Shown here: positions 16,005 to 23,977 of the stretch, piece by piece
Layout: each line of letters opens with the position of its first letter
Position numbering within the stretch: the stretch's first letter is position 1
Source of the DNA: a virus
Length of the DNA: 29,106 nt
Direction: 5' to 3' (one strand)
IMG/VR virus record: IMGVR_UViG_3300012936_000112
Span: 1-29,106 of that record
Notes under the pieces: model-generated
Told to the model about the DNA's origin: nothing
Databases searched by the model: none
What the model saw: the letters and a program-made list of their open reading frames with translations, nothing else
Made by a program: the position numbers and the translations under genes

Positions 16005-17619
16005 CTTGGGGGATTTCGCCTCGCTCTTGGAGGGCTGGGGGTTCTTGCTGTTGGTTGCCACTTAATAATTGCTCCGCTATTGGTGTCCTAGCTAACTGAC
16101 CCGCTTGTTTCATAAGAGTGTCAGTAGTTTGTTGTTGTTGCATCTGCGCCATCTCTTGATCCATAGTTGATTGATCTTTAATTAGATTCAATGTCTCAAT
16201 ACCTGATGCAGCGGCTAGTCGTTTCAATACTTCTGTAGGGACTATGTACTGTGCTAATGCTTCTGCTCCGAGCGATTGCGCCACAGTATTCATAAACTCC
16301 ATTAACGCTACTTTGTCTTGCTGACGACCTAAACTATTTAATCCAGCTACAACTACAGGACTTATTAATCCTTTTGGTAGTTGTGGTATAGATTTGTTTC
16401 TCTGTAATATATGTAATTTTCTATTTAGATATGGAGTTAATAAGGTAACGGTTAAATTACCATACACACCCGATAACTGTTCATTTAATTCTTGTTGGAC
16501 GGCTGAGATTTCAGTAGCGGTTGTCCGCTCTGATTGTCTTGGACTAAGTATAAGAAACGCATCAGATATTCTTTGAGTTAATATCTCTATCATTTCTCTT
16601 ACAGTACGAAAATCAGCTTGCTTATTAGTTGCAATAACTGATACATCATCAGCTCTACCAGAAATAATACTACCTGTGCTTGCCCTAGCTAGAGCCTGTG
16701 GTTTAGTAACACTACTGGGTGAAACTGCAAAGACAACTTTCGCCATCGTCGCACTGCCTTCAACCATGCTTTGCATAAGACCATCGAGACTTTGCAAATC
16801 AGCTTGGTATTCTGATACTCTTGATCTTCCGTAACTCTCTTGATCTGTAATATTAAATCTACAGCAGATCCAAGGACTTATATTTTTAGGACTTGAACCT
16901 TGAGAGTTAGGTAAAATTTTTCCGTCACATTCTTGATACCATTTATGTGATCCATCTTTTAATTCACAGTGTGTAAAGACGGTTGCATCTTCAGCATCAC
17001 TACCAGCAACGCCATGTTTTACACCATCTTCTCCAGCACTATTTATATTAGGAACTCCATCAGGTAACTTTTGAAATTCTTTTGGTAATAAAGATCTATG
17101 AATATGCTCCTTGGTGACGATGTGCAATATCTCTCCATTGCCATCTCTATCTACTACGAAACGATTAAGGGGATATAGTTTTAAATGCTTTTTCCCAGCA
17201 AACAATAATACGTTGCCTGTGACAACCAAATGTCTCATTGCTGAGTATAAGATAACTCGATCACTAGATTCTGATATTTGCTGCATGATGGTTCGTTCCA
17301 TCTTGCTTAACGTCAAATCTACTTCTGATCTAATGTCAGGTGTTATCTCTGGTAAGGCTGCAAGCTCTTGTTCATTAATTGATAATTTAAAAAAGCTAGT
17401 ATTTAAAGGGAAAAGACTAAGCATAAGTTTTGAACTTAATACGTTACATCCTTTTGCTCCCAGTGACTGCCAAGGTATAGGTAGTTTTTCACCTTCACCG
17501 AAACCTTCCTCAGTCATAAGGTACGGAATTGTTAACGCCGCCGCTTCTCTTGCCGCATCTAAAAACTGTTGTCTTCCTGATCTCAAACTTTCATAGCGTG
17601 ATAACGCTGTTTGTTTCAT
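15979..17619 (-). CDS. Portal protein / head-tail connector (T7 gp8-like)
   Basis: The 546-aa protein is close to T7 gp8 (536 aa), the dodecameric ring through which DNA enters and leaves the head. Diagnostic segments are the N-terminal SLRSGRQQFLDAAREAAALT, the LGAKGCNVLSSKLMLSLFP block (residues ~53-71), and PRQSERTTATEISAVQQELN (residues ~356-375), which is typical of T7-like portals. The C-terminus is Gln-rich. The start ATG overlaps the preceding gene by 4 nt (ATGA). The identification is firm. Confidence 0.96.
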   Translation of the reverse strand: MKQTALSRYESLRSGRQQFLDAAREAAALTIPYLMTEEGFGEGEKLPIPWQSLGAKGCNVLSSKLMLSLFPLNTSFFKLSINEQELAALPEITPDIRSEVDLTLSKMERTIMQQISESSDRVILYSAMRHLVVTGNVLLFAGKKHLKLYPLNRFVVDRDGNGEILHIVTKEHIHRSLLPKEFQKLPDGVPNINSAGEDGVKHGVAGSDAEDATVFTHCELKDGSHKWYQECDGKILPNSQGSSPKNISPWICCRFNITDQESYGRSRVSEYQADLQSLDGLMQSMVEGSATMAKVVFAVSPSSVTKPQALARASTGSIISGRADDVSVIATNKQADFRTVREMIEILTQRISDAFLILSPRQSERTTATEISAVQQELNEQLSGVYGNLTVTLLTPYLNRKLHILQRNKSIPQLPKGLISPVVVAGLNSLGRQQDKVALMEFMNTVAQSLGAEALAQYIVPTEVLKRLAAASGIETLNLIKDQSTMDQEMAQMQQQQTTDTLMKQAGQLARTPIAEQLLSGNQQQEPPALQERGEIPQGGEGTEQA

Positions 17620-17876
17620 TTAGGAATATTCAAAGTATTTTTAGCTGTGGTTTTATTTGTATTTAAAGGTATTCTAAATCTGTTAAGACCTTTTGATCTC
17701 TGTAATTCCTGTCTAGCTGTTAATCTTTTTTTTAGTTTAACATCATCATCTTTTGCACTCGTTGATATAGGAGGTGGTAACGCAGCTACATCATCTGGCT
17801 GTACAGGAGTAGGAGCTGGAGGAGCAACTTTAGGCTCTTCGTACTCAGGCATATCTGGGATGTCAGGTTGGCACAT
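17616..17876 (-). CDS. 86-aa proline-rich small protein next to the portal gene
   Basis: The N-terminus (MCQPDIPDMPEYEEP) is followed by a Pro/Ala/Val-rich stretch (residues ~15-40) and a basic end (KLKKRLTARQ, then NRFRIPLNTN). Small proteins of this build, with a LRIPLN-like C-terminus, often sit just upstream of portal or capsid genes in podoviruses; no function is known to me. It overlaps the Bbp19-like gene by 14 nt and the portal gene by 4 nt, so it is part of the same translated block. A virion or assembly role is inferred from place only. Confidence 0.75.
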   Translation of the reverse strand: MCQPDIPDMPEYEEPKVAPPAPTPVQPDDVAALPPPISTSAKDDDVKLKKRLTARQELQRSKGLNRFRIPLNTNKTTAKNTLNIPK

Positions 17877-18045
17877 CTTTTTTATTTTGTAAATGTTCTA
17901 CGACACTACGCTGCCCAGCTCTATACATAATCAGAGCTAAGGTGTCATCAGGGTTGGGTGTATATGCAGGGAACGTATCATCTAGATCATCAATAATCTG
18001 ATCTAGAAATCCACGTCCCCCATTCATAAGGGTAAAACTATCCAT
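17863..18045 (-). CDS. 60-aa Bbp19-like phage protein
   Basis: The C-terminal half (LALIMYRAGQRSVVEHLQN) fits the Bbp19-like phage domain, whose signature is a GxRSVVxxI/L helix, usually next to portal genes. Function is unknown in the family. I start it at ATG 18045, which overlaps the NrdB stop region (TATGGATAG) by 8 nt; an earlier ATG would lie deeper inside nrdB. It marks the border between the nucleotide genes and the morphogenesis genes. Confidence 0.7.
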   Translation of the reverse strand: MDSFTLMNGGRGFLDQIIDDLDDTFPAYTPNPDDTLALIMYRAGQRSVVEHLQNKKDVPT

Positions 18046-18760
18046 ACGAAGGTAAGTCACGGTTATCACTCTCAAAAAATGCTGGCATCCTTGAGCGTTT
18101 TGTTTCTTTTAAATTGGCTTTACCACTGCGATATAGTGAGTCGCTAGTGTTAATCCAAAAGTCTTTGTTGAGATATTTATTATCGTCGTTGCCAAGAGTA
18201 TCCATGACCCAAGCAACAGTCTGTCTTCTTAGATTATCTAGGTTTTTAGAATTACCAATACCTAAATCTTTGCAAACCATTTGATGCTGTAAAACATGAA
18301 TCGACTCATCACCAGATATATCCTGAGATATAGACCTAGCAGCCATGTCACCACAGTATCTATAGAAAGGAAGTAGTACAAAAAACACCGATCTTTCCAA
18401 AACAGCCGTCTTAAGAATTGGATGTTCTGGAGCTTCAAGCCATGTCTTACGAATGATATTCGCTTCTCTCTCAGCTTTCTCGTCCACACCATGAGCATTA
18501 ACGAGATACTCGAAAGCAAGATCATGTTTGTCTTCATCTTTTTGATTTGACCTAAGTGCTTCTTCACATCCATCTATCTTTGGTAGTTCTTTTGCTAATC
18601 CTTGTTCAAGCATTTCTTTTACAGGAAGCTCTAGTGTTCTTAACGCTAAAGCTCTATAAAAGGTTGTCTCTGAACCCTCCAATAATTTACCCTTGGTAAC
18701 TTCTATCGGAGTCCATTTTCGTTTTCTATTTTTTAATTTTGTATAGGGGCTAATCATCAT
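18038..18760 (-). CDS. nrdB: Ribonucleotide reductase small subunit (class I beta, NrdB-like)
   Basis: The beta subunit holds the metal cofactor that starts radical chemistry in NrdA. Aligned by hand to E. coli NrdB, all six metal ligands are present: E44, E76-x-x-H79 (DEDKHD), E122 (LERSVFF) and E152-x-x-H155 (DESIHV). The position of the radical Tyr122 of E. coli, four residues after the first His, is Phe83 here. The protein is short (240 aa versus 376) and ends in an aromatic tail (AFFESDNRDLPSYG) that could dock on NrdA. I start it at ATG 18760, overlapping the NrdA stop (ATGA); an upstream ATG at 18778 would overlap more. A ferritin-like protein of another kind is unlikely next to nrdA. 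Confidence 0.85.
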   Translation of the reverse strand: MMISPYTKLKNRKRKWTPIEVTKGKLLEGSETTFYRALALRTLELPVKEMLEQGLAKELPKIDGCEEALRSNQKDEDKHDLAFEYLVNAHGVDEKAEREANIIRKTWLEAPEHPILKTAVLERSVFFVLLPFYRYCGDMAARSISQDISGDESIHVLQHQMVCKDLGIGNSKNLDNLRRQTVAWVMDTLGNDDNKYLNKDFWINTSDSLYRSGKANLKETKRSRMPAFFESDNRDLPSYG

Positions 18761-20133
18761 TCTGCACAGGTTGAACACACATTGTTTTCTTCAAAATTAA
18801 ATAGGTCTTTATAATCTTCGTCATCAATTAGTGCAGCGGCATCATCCTTTCTTTGCGTATCAGGCATTACTCTCAATGAGTAATACATGCTTGTCAATGG
18901 TGAGTCCAACCATTTCTGTATAAACTCCTCATCGTATGTGCATACATCTGTCCATGTGTTAAATGAATAACCATGAAATAATCCTGTGTTTTCTAGTAAC
19001 TGACATATACCAGTAGCTACAGAATAGTATGCTTCCCAACCAACCTCCCAAGCAGTTTCTACATAGCCATAGTCAACAGAGGTGACTCCATAAGTTGAGC
19101 TATCTCTATCTACACTTGTTGCTATTGGTGGAGCAATTTCAGGTGTAGCAGTATAACCATTTCTATCTGAGTATCTATAAGAACAAGTAGCTGTAGGAGC
19201 AATAGCAAATGCTCTGTCCATGTTGTACTTGTCAGCCACATCAGCAGCCGCATTGATAGCTCTCATAAAATACAAAGCAAGATCCCATGCTTCAGTATCT
19301 GTTTGTTCTAAAGATGCACCTTCTCCAGCATTAAGTATTGACAAAGCTTCACCAAATTCTTTGTAAGAAACATTGTAGTAACTAAGAAAATTAGCAAGAC
19401 CTATCATGCCTAAGCCAACTTGCCTGTCATCTTTAGGGTGACGATAGTAGCCATCCTTTTCTACACCTGTCTTTGGATGTAGTTCACATAGCTCTTTCAT
19501 CGCCTGTTCAAATACAGGAATTAGTTCTTGTTTTTCACACGCCGCTAAGTTCACATGTTGAAGCAAGCAACTGCCTTTATTTAAAAGTGCAACCTCCAAG
19601 CATACATTGAACCTTACTCTTCTACCTTCCTTGTCATACTTCTTTTTAGCTAACCATATATCTCCAGCCTGTATGCCATGTAATAACAAACCTCTTGTAA
19701 GACTATCGAGATTATCCCAAGACTCTTGATCTATATTTACACATCTTTTTACCCACGGTAGCTCGCCCCTTTTTGCAGTTATAAAATCAACTAAGTCAGC
19801 ATGGTCAGCGTCAAGATGCAAAGTAATCGCACCTGATCTATAGACTCCACCTCTCCTTAGTACTTCGTTTAGTGTTGAATATATCTTGCCAAAACTTACA
19901 GCCCCACTAGCAATTAAACCTTTACCATTGTCAGATCCTTTTGGTCTAAGGTTGCTTAGGTGTACAGCTACTCCAGCTCCATGTCTTAGTGCGTAACTTG
20001 CAAATGTCCAAGAGTCCTGTATGGACTCCATATCATCTTCGGGTACAACTATTGTGCATGAAACAGGAAGGCGATGAGAGGGTTCATCAAGCCAAGATTG
20101 TACACGTCCTGTTCTTGCTATTTTTTCTTTCAT
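18757..20133 (-). CDS. nrdA: Ribonucleotide reductase large subunit, compact class I alpha (NrdA-like)
   Basis: NrdA reduces ribonucleotides to deoxyribonucleotides for phage DNA synthesis. At 458 aa it is far shorter than E. coli NrdA (761), yet the reaction residues are present: C26 and C189 (redox pair), N176-x-C178-x-E180 (RFNVCLEV, active site), Y417-Y418 (radical transfer pair, SMYYSL) and the C-terminal C453-x-x-C456 shuttle. The ATP cone and the helical N-terminal ~200 residues are missing, so normal dATP feedback is unlikely. Short reductases of this kind in cyanopodoviruses (phage P60 group) were first called class II and later reassigned to class I with an adjacent beta subunit. 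The neighbouring nrdB supports class I here. The start overlaps the MazG-like gene by 4 nt. Confidence 0.92.
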   Translation of the reverse strand: MKEKIARTGRVQSWLDEPSHRLPVSCTIVVPEDDMESIQDSWTFASYALRHGAGVAVHLSNLRPKGSDNGKGLIASGAVSFGKIYSTLNEVLRRGGVYRSGAITLHLDADHADLVDFITAKRGELPWVKRCVNIDQESWDNLDSLTRGLLLHGIQAGDIWLAKKKYDKEGRRVRFNVCLEVALLNKGSCLLQHVNLAACEKQELIPVFEQAMKELCELHPKTGVEKDGYYRHPKDDRQVGLGMIGLANFLSYYNVSYKEFGEALSILNAGEGASLEQTDTEAWDLALYFMRAINAAADVADKYNMDRAFAIAPTATCSYRYSDRNGYTATPEIAPPIATSVDRDSSTYGVTSVDYGYVETAWEVGWEAYYSVATGICQLLENTGLFHGYSFNTWTDVCTYDEEFIQKWLDSPLTSMYYSLRVMPDTQRKDDAAALIDDEDYKDLFNFEENNVCSTCAE

Positions 20134-20498
20134 ACTATGTCATCTAAATAAGGGGGTTTGTAGTTTCGACCTTTGGTTACTTTTCCGTTTTCATCTTTAA
20201 CGGGTTTGCCATCTTCTAATTTGGACATGTTACTTTTAAATACTCTGTCCAATGCTTGATCTAGTTCCCATCCAGCAGCGGTAGCATATTGGAAACAGAC
20301 AAAAACTAAATCTGCTAATTCTTTGAGTGCATATGTATCTGGTTTGTAATCAGCTACAGCTTCGTTAAACTCCCAGTACTCTTCACGAATTAGATCTCGT
20401 TGTAATGTTAGGTCAGCTTTTTCTTTACCTATTGGCTGATCCATTTGTAATCTAAATTGGATTGCTTGACCTTGAAAGTCATAGTGCGTAAGTGCCAT
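20130..20498 (-). CDS. MazG-like nucleotide pyrophosphohydrolase
   Basis: The 122-aa protein has the all-alpha NTP pyrophosphohydrolase pattern: REEYWEFNEA (ExxE metal site near residues 38-45) and a second acidic helix LKELADLVFV (ExxD). This superfamily (MazG, dUTPase-like, HisE) cleaves nucleoside triphosphates to monophosphates. In phages it is thought to adjust nucleotide pools or alarmone signals. The C-terminal KSNMSKLEDGKPVKDENGK region is typical of phage members and is not found in bacterial MazG. It overlaps DUF3310 upstream by 20 nt and nrdA downstream by 4 nt, which suits a role in nucleotide supply. Substrate is unknown. Confidence 0.85.
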   Translation of the reverse strand: MALTHYDFQGQAIQFRLQMDQPIGKEKADLTLQRDLIREEYWEFNEAVADYKPDTYALKELADLVFVCFQYATAAGWELDQALDRVFKSNMSKLEDGKPVKDENGKVTKGRNYKPPYLDDIV

Positions 20499-20703
20499 CT
20501 TGTTTTTCGATAATGGATATTTTTTTTGAGAGATATGTTTTGGCTTTTTTTAAATCCTCAAGTACATCTTCGCTTGGTTTATGACCAGCTCTACATACAT
20601 ACTTAATTACATTGCCAAGAAAATAGTCGAGGTCTTGATCTTCAATGAAGTCCCATACTTCTATGATGCCTCTTTGGTAATGGTTGGGTGAATACTTACT
20701 CAT
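20479..20703 (-). CDS. DUF3310 small protein
   Basis: The 74-aa product shows the DUF3310 pattern: SPNHYQRG near the N-terminus, then FLGNVIKYVCRAGHK and a helical KKAKTYLSK end. DUF3310 proteins are frequent in phages beside nucleotide and replication genes. They have been called nucleotide kinase-like in some annotations, but no activity is established to my knowledge. It overlaps the preceding 53-aa gene by 8 nt and the MazG-like gene by 20 nt, so it is part of the same coupled block. Confidence 0.85.
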   Translation of the reverse strand: MSKYSPNHYQRGIIEVWDFIEDQDLDYFLGNVIKYVCRAGHKPSEDVLEDLKKAKTYLSKKISIIEKQDGTYAL

Positions 20704-20857
20704 CTAAACAGTCATTAATTTTTTTTAAAAAATCGTGCATCCACTCCTCCCAAATAACAGCACCATGTGGAATTTTTGCACCTCTATACATACGAGAACT
20801 CAGTAAATGATTCCTTATATATATGAGTTCTTGTTGCGTAAGATATGGTCTGTTCAT
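20696..20857 (-). CDS. 53-aa hypothetical protein
   Basis: I start this gene at ATG 20857, which overlaps the exonuclease stop (ATGA), rather than further upstream inside the exonuclease. The peptide is mainly helical: LTQQELIYIRNHLLSS, a central RGAKIPHGAVIWEEW, and a C-terminal FLKKINDCLDE. I recognise no family. The tight coupling on both sides argues that it is expressed and real. Confidence 0.6.
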   Translation of the reverse strand: MNRPYLTQQELIYIRNHLLSSRMYRGAKIPHGAVIWEEWMHDFLKKINDCLDE

Positions 20858-21588
20858 GGCGTAAACAGTATTGGTTCTTTTTTGTTGAAGTCCCAATCAG
20901 CCGCTTGCAATATCTTTGCTAGTCGCAAGTTTCTCAAAGCATCAGCTTCGTTGTAGCCATGATCGTAATACGTTTTAACAACAGTACTCCAATAACTACC
21001 TTCTTTATTATTTAAAATCGACTGTGCTTTTTTCTTACCTATACCTTTGACACCGCTGTAACCATCTACGGTATCACCACTCAAACATTGTTCGTATAAT
21101 TTATACTCTGCTTTCTCAGGTGTTTGTGTAAACTCTTCCTTCAGATTGTAGATGCGACATGGTATTTGTTCCATATCTTTGTCTGGGCTGACAATTACAA
21201 AGTTAGTTAGATCACCTCGGCTGGCTAAGATACCCAATACATCGTCAGCTTCTAACTGTGGCATACGAACACAGTTGTATTCTGTCATCGCCCAGTTTAA
21301 AAGCCTTTTAAATCCACAAGGTTTACGTTTAGTTCTATTAGATTTATAAGTGCTATCTATTTTTTTCCTAAAATTTTCAAGATCAGTAAAAGTCATTACC
21401 AACTGATCCGTGTCAAATCTTTCTTTTAATTTCTTTATATCTGATCTAATTATTTTTTGACCATTAGTTAAACTTCCAGCTATTACAGTGAGGTCAGCGT
21501 CCCAAGTCATCTCATACTCAGAAGCACATGCCGCTCTGTAAAAAAAGTAATCAGCGTCAAGCAATATGGTTGTTGGTTTTAGTTTCAT
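20854..21588 (-). CDS. 5'-3' exonuclease (T7 gp6-like)
   Basis: The 244-aa protein has the FEN/5' nuclease motifs in order: LLDADYFFYR (first Asp, residues ~9-18), a basic KSNRTKRKP arch region, LEADDVLG (residues ~112-119), VSPDKDMEQI (residues ~133-142) and the helix-hairpin-helix GVKGIGKKKA (residues ~178-187). In T7, gp6 degrades host DNA and removes RNA primers. Here it follows polymerase and endonuclease VII, as gp6 follows gp5 in T7. Its start overlaps the endonuclease VII gene by 32 nt. T7 gp6 is about 300 aa, so this is a shorter member. Confidence 0.93.
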   Translation of the reverse strand: MKLKPTTILLDADYFFYRAACASEYEMTWDADLTVIAGSLTNGQKIIRSDIKKLKERFDTDQLVMTFTDLENFRKKIDSTYKSNRTKRKPCGFKRLLNWAMTEYNCVRMPQLEADDVLGILASRGDLTNFVIVSPDKDMEQIPCRIYNLKEEFTQTPEKAEYKLYEQCLSGDTVDGYSGVKGIGKKKAQSILNNKEGSYWSTVVKTYYDHGYNEADALRNLRLAKILQAADWDFNKKEPILFTP

Positions 21589-21985
21589 TTGTGAGATAAA
21601 TAAATGCTCGCTTTAACGTGTCGGGATCATCATGTAATAAACCAATACCGCTGTTACAAGATCTACATATATACCCTCGAAAAGATAAGTTCTTATGGCA
21701 ATGATCCAAGACCCACTCCTTCGTGTACTGTCCACATATTTGGCAGTTACCAGCGGCGGGTTCTGGATGTTGTTTTTTAAGAGTATTGCGGATATTGTTT
21801 TGAATGTTTGTACACTCTTTACAGCGGTTTCTCGTAGCTCTGTGTCTTCCATCAGCTCTAGTAAATTGGTTATCTGGTTTTCGTTTATGACATGTTTTAC
21901 AAACCTTAGTGGCAGTCCCACCAAGTAAGTCCTGACTTTGCTTCGGCGGCAAGTTCGCATCGAAAAGCGAGCATTGCCTGTACAT
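21557..21985 (-). CDS. Recombination endonuclease VII-like HNH nuclease
   Basis: The 142-aa protein joins an N-terminal CKTCHKRK...CKEC zinc-binding unit (about residues 29-58) to a C-terminal endonuclease VII core with CQIC, VLDHCHKN and RGYICRSCNSGIG. Endonuclease VII resolves branched DNA such as Holliday junctions before packaging. The phage therefore has two junction-resolving enzymes, this one and endonuclease I. I start at ATG 21985 because GAGGAA lies about 10 nt upstream. The gene overlaps the 3' end of the polymerase gene by 80 nt, an unusually long overlap. It could have entered as a mobile HNH gene, but the zinc pattern is that of true endonuclease VII. Confidence 0.85.
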   Translation of the reverse strand: MYRQCSLFDANLPPKQSQDLLGGTATKVCKTCHKRKPDNQFTRADGRHRATRNRCKECTNIQNNIRNTLKKQHPEPAAGNCQICGQYTKEWVLDHCHKNLSFRGYICRSCNSGIGLLHDDPDTLKRAFIYLTNETKTNNHIA

Positions 21986-23675
21986 CAATAATTGTTTCCT
22001 CTAATATTTTTTTTGCTTCGTTTGTGTCTTTCGGATGAACTGATAGCTGTATCTCGTCATGTATAAAAGCCAATGGAACGAAATCCACATGTTGAGCTTT
22101 TAGTTTTTTGATTGATTCAACTAGCCAAGTCTTACAAATGATTGCTCCAGCACTTTGGATTAGGTAGTTCATTGCGACATGTGATTTGTCACCTATCCTC
22201 AACGGTCTACCATCCAGTGCTTTGAGTACACCAAACCTTGCTTTCTCTTGTATTGCTAGTGATAGTTCTCTATAACCTTTTAAGTTATTTAATACAGCAG
22301 CTCTTATCCTTTTACCCTCTTTTGCTGCCTGTTTTTTTTCAAAACCAGCAGACAAACCTATGCGAAAGTCACCCCCGCCATAGATCATGCAGTAGGTAAC
22401 AGTCTTTGAGACTTGACGGCTTGTACCGTAAATTTTTGCAAGTCTTGTATGAATGTCACCTTCTACAACTTCCTTACTAAAATCACCACCATCAAATAGT
22501 GATAGGTAATGTCCTAAACCTCGTAATTCAAGCTGACTTGCATCAGCTCCAACTTGTACTCGTCCAGCTCCAGCATAAAAGAGTTCTCTATACTCTTCTG
22601 CACTGTTTACTTGACTAAGATTAGGACGATAATGTGCTTGTCTAAATGTGTTGGTAGCTAAAGAACATGAATGATGGATCTTACCTGTCTTATCAACAAG
22701 TTTGAGCCAAGCATTTTGTCCTTCTGATAGCTGACCGAGAGCTTTTTGTAATTCAAGAATACGAGCAAATTTTTTTGACTCATTTGTGCCGAGTTCCATC
22801 AGCACCTTTTCATCAATCTTTGGTCTGCCTGTATCTGTTTTTTCTATAGCCTCCCAGCCTCGGAAGTTCTGGAAAGCAAAAGCTATGTGTTGTCTACTTG
22901 TGGGGTTGAACTCTCGAAGTCTGCAAAACTCAGCACCCGTTACATACCCTTTATTTTGATTAGGGCGAGCGGGTGTGAAGTTACCTCCGTCTACATGCGG
23001 AAATGTAGATCGCATCTCGTCTGAGAGCGTTTCTAATTCAACTCTTAATTTTGTTTCTAACTGATGTGCTTTTGCTTCATTAAACGGAAAGCCTACCTCC
23101 CATTGCCATTGCATAACCTTTGCACACTCTGTTTCGAGTCTGATTGATGTCTCGTGAACATCTATTTTTGGTTTAAACAATTCAGCTAAAGGTGTATTAG
23201 CTTCTACATCTGCTACACAATATTCGAGCATTTCTGGGGTGTATGTTGACCAATCACCATCCAAGCTTTTACCGTATTCAGATTTCATTATTCCGAGTCT
23301 GTAACCCCAAGCTTCTAAGCCGTGTCTCCCATACATTTGGGCTGGCATGTTTGGTGGTTTGTTTCGGAAGTCTCGATCTAAAAGATCAGTAAAAAACATT
23401 CTCGACATTATCAAGGTGTCATATACCTTGGCTGTGTAATCTTGAAAATATGGATAACACTTGATTAAAAATGGTATATCAAATGCAATTAAGTTATGAC
23501 CCCATATTGTTTTCGCATACATCAGAGCTTTGACTCCTTCTGCTATGCGATCATGCTTACCTGTATCGTCGTAACGATTTATGCAACCTGAGTCCAAGTC
23601 TTTTATTACAAGACAATGAACAGTATCACCCTCATCAAGCAAGCCATTAGTTTCTATATCAAATAGTAAGTTCAC
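21906..23675 (-). CDS. DNA polymerase, family A, T7 gp5-like
   Basis: The 589-aa replicative polymerase has a 3'-5' exonuclease domain (FDIETNG with D6 and E8; HNLIAFD; YCVADVEAN with D156) and a polymerase domain with motif A (GADASQLELRG, D378), motif B/O-helix (K424-TVTY, then MIYGGGDFRIG) and motif C (FIHDEIQL, D540). The end WWDCH resembles the T7 ending NWAICH. It is shorter than T7 gp5 (704 aa). Part of the loss is in the thioredoxin-binding loop, which has about 34 residues between MRSTFP and FNPTSR versus about 75 in T7. The residue matching E. coli Pol I Phe762 is Tyr428, as in T7. The start is GTG, overlapping the TGA of the thioredoxin-like gene. Confidence 0.96.
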   Translation of the reverse strand: MNLLFDIETNGLLDEGDTVHCLVIKDLDSGCINRYDDTGKHDRIAEGVKALMYAKTIWGHNLIAFDIPFLIKCYPYFQDYTAKVYDTLIMSRMFFTDLLDRDFRNKPPNMPAQMYGRHGLEAWGYRLGIMKSEYGKSLDGDWSTYTPEMLEYCVADVEANTPLAELFKPKIDVHETSIRLETECAKVMQWQWEVGFPFNEAKAHQLETKLRVELETLSDEMRSTFPHVDGGNFTPARPNQNKGYVTGAEFCRLREFNPTSRQHIAFAFQNFRGWEAIEKTDTGRPKIDEKVLMELGTNESKKFARILELQKALGQLSEGQNAWLKLVDKTGKIHHSCSLATNTFRQAHYRPNLSQVNSAEEYRELFYAGAGRVQVGADASQLELRGLGHYLSLFDGGDFSKEVVEGDIHTRLAKIYGTSRQVSKTVTYCMIYGGGDFRIGLSAGFEKKQAAKEGKRIRAAVLNNLKGYRELSLAIQEKARFGVLKALDGRPLRIGDKSHVAMNYLIQSAGAIICKTWLVESIKKLKAQHVDFVPLAFIHDEIQLSVHPKDTNEAKKILEETIIDVQAMLAFRCELAAEAKSGLTWWDCH

Positions 23676-23977
23676 AACTTACCCTGTTTGATTTCTGTTA
23701 ATGCTGTATCAAAGTATTCTTTCGTTAGATTTCTACCACCAACTGTTCTTTTTATTTCTTGTCCATGTGGATCAAGTAATAATAATGTAGGAAAAGCTTC
23801 CAAACAATACACACCTCGTAAGGCTGTGTGGTGTTCTATATCTAATACTTTAATAAACTCACCTAAGTATTCTTTTTCAAGAAGTAATTCTCTTAGGTTT
23901 TTCTGTGCTAATTTACAAGGTTTGCACCCTGTCTTTTTAAACAACACAGCAATGTTCGCTTTATTAAAACGATTCAT
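23672..23977 (-). CDS. Thioredoxin-like protein (CxxC)
   Basis: From ATG 23977 the product is 101 aa. It has a thioredoxin-fold order: a beta strand IAVLFKKTG, the redox centre C18-K-P-C21, a helix, and the cis-proline loop EAFPTLLLLD with a following GGR turn. Thioredoxin-like proteins pass electrons to ribonucleotide reductase, and in T7 host thioredoxin clamps the polymerase to DNA. Its place directly before the polymerase, with NrdA carrying a C-terminal CxxC in the same operon, makes both roles conceivable. An ATG at 24007 would add 10 residues but lies further inside the helicase gene. The CKPC centre is not the classic CGPC, so glutaredoxin-like chemistry is possible. Confidence 0.82.
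   Translation of the reverse strand: MNRFNKANIAVLFKKTGCKPCKLAQKNLRELLLEKEYLGEFIKVLDIEHHTALRGVYCLEAFPTLLLLDPHGQEIKRTVGGRNLTKEYFDTALTEIKQGKL

Noticed and set aside
17111-17596. Plus-strand frame of 161 codons
   Set aside because: It lies wholly opposite the conserved N-terminal half of the portal gene, has no family pattern, and no other plus-strand gene exists in the window.
18262-18573. Minus-strand frame of 103 codons inside nrdB
   Set aside because: It is another frame of the conserved NrdB core, with irregular composition and no ribosome binding site.
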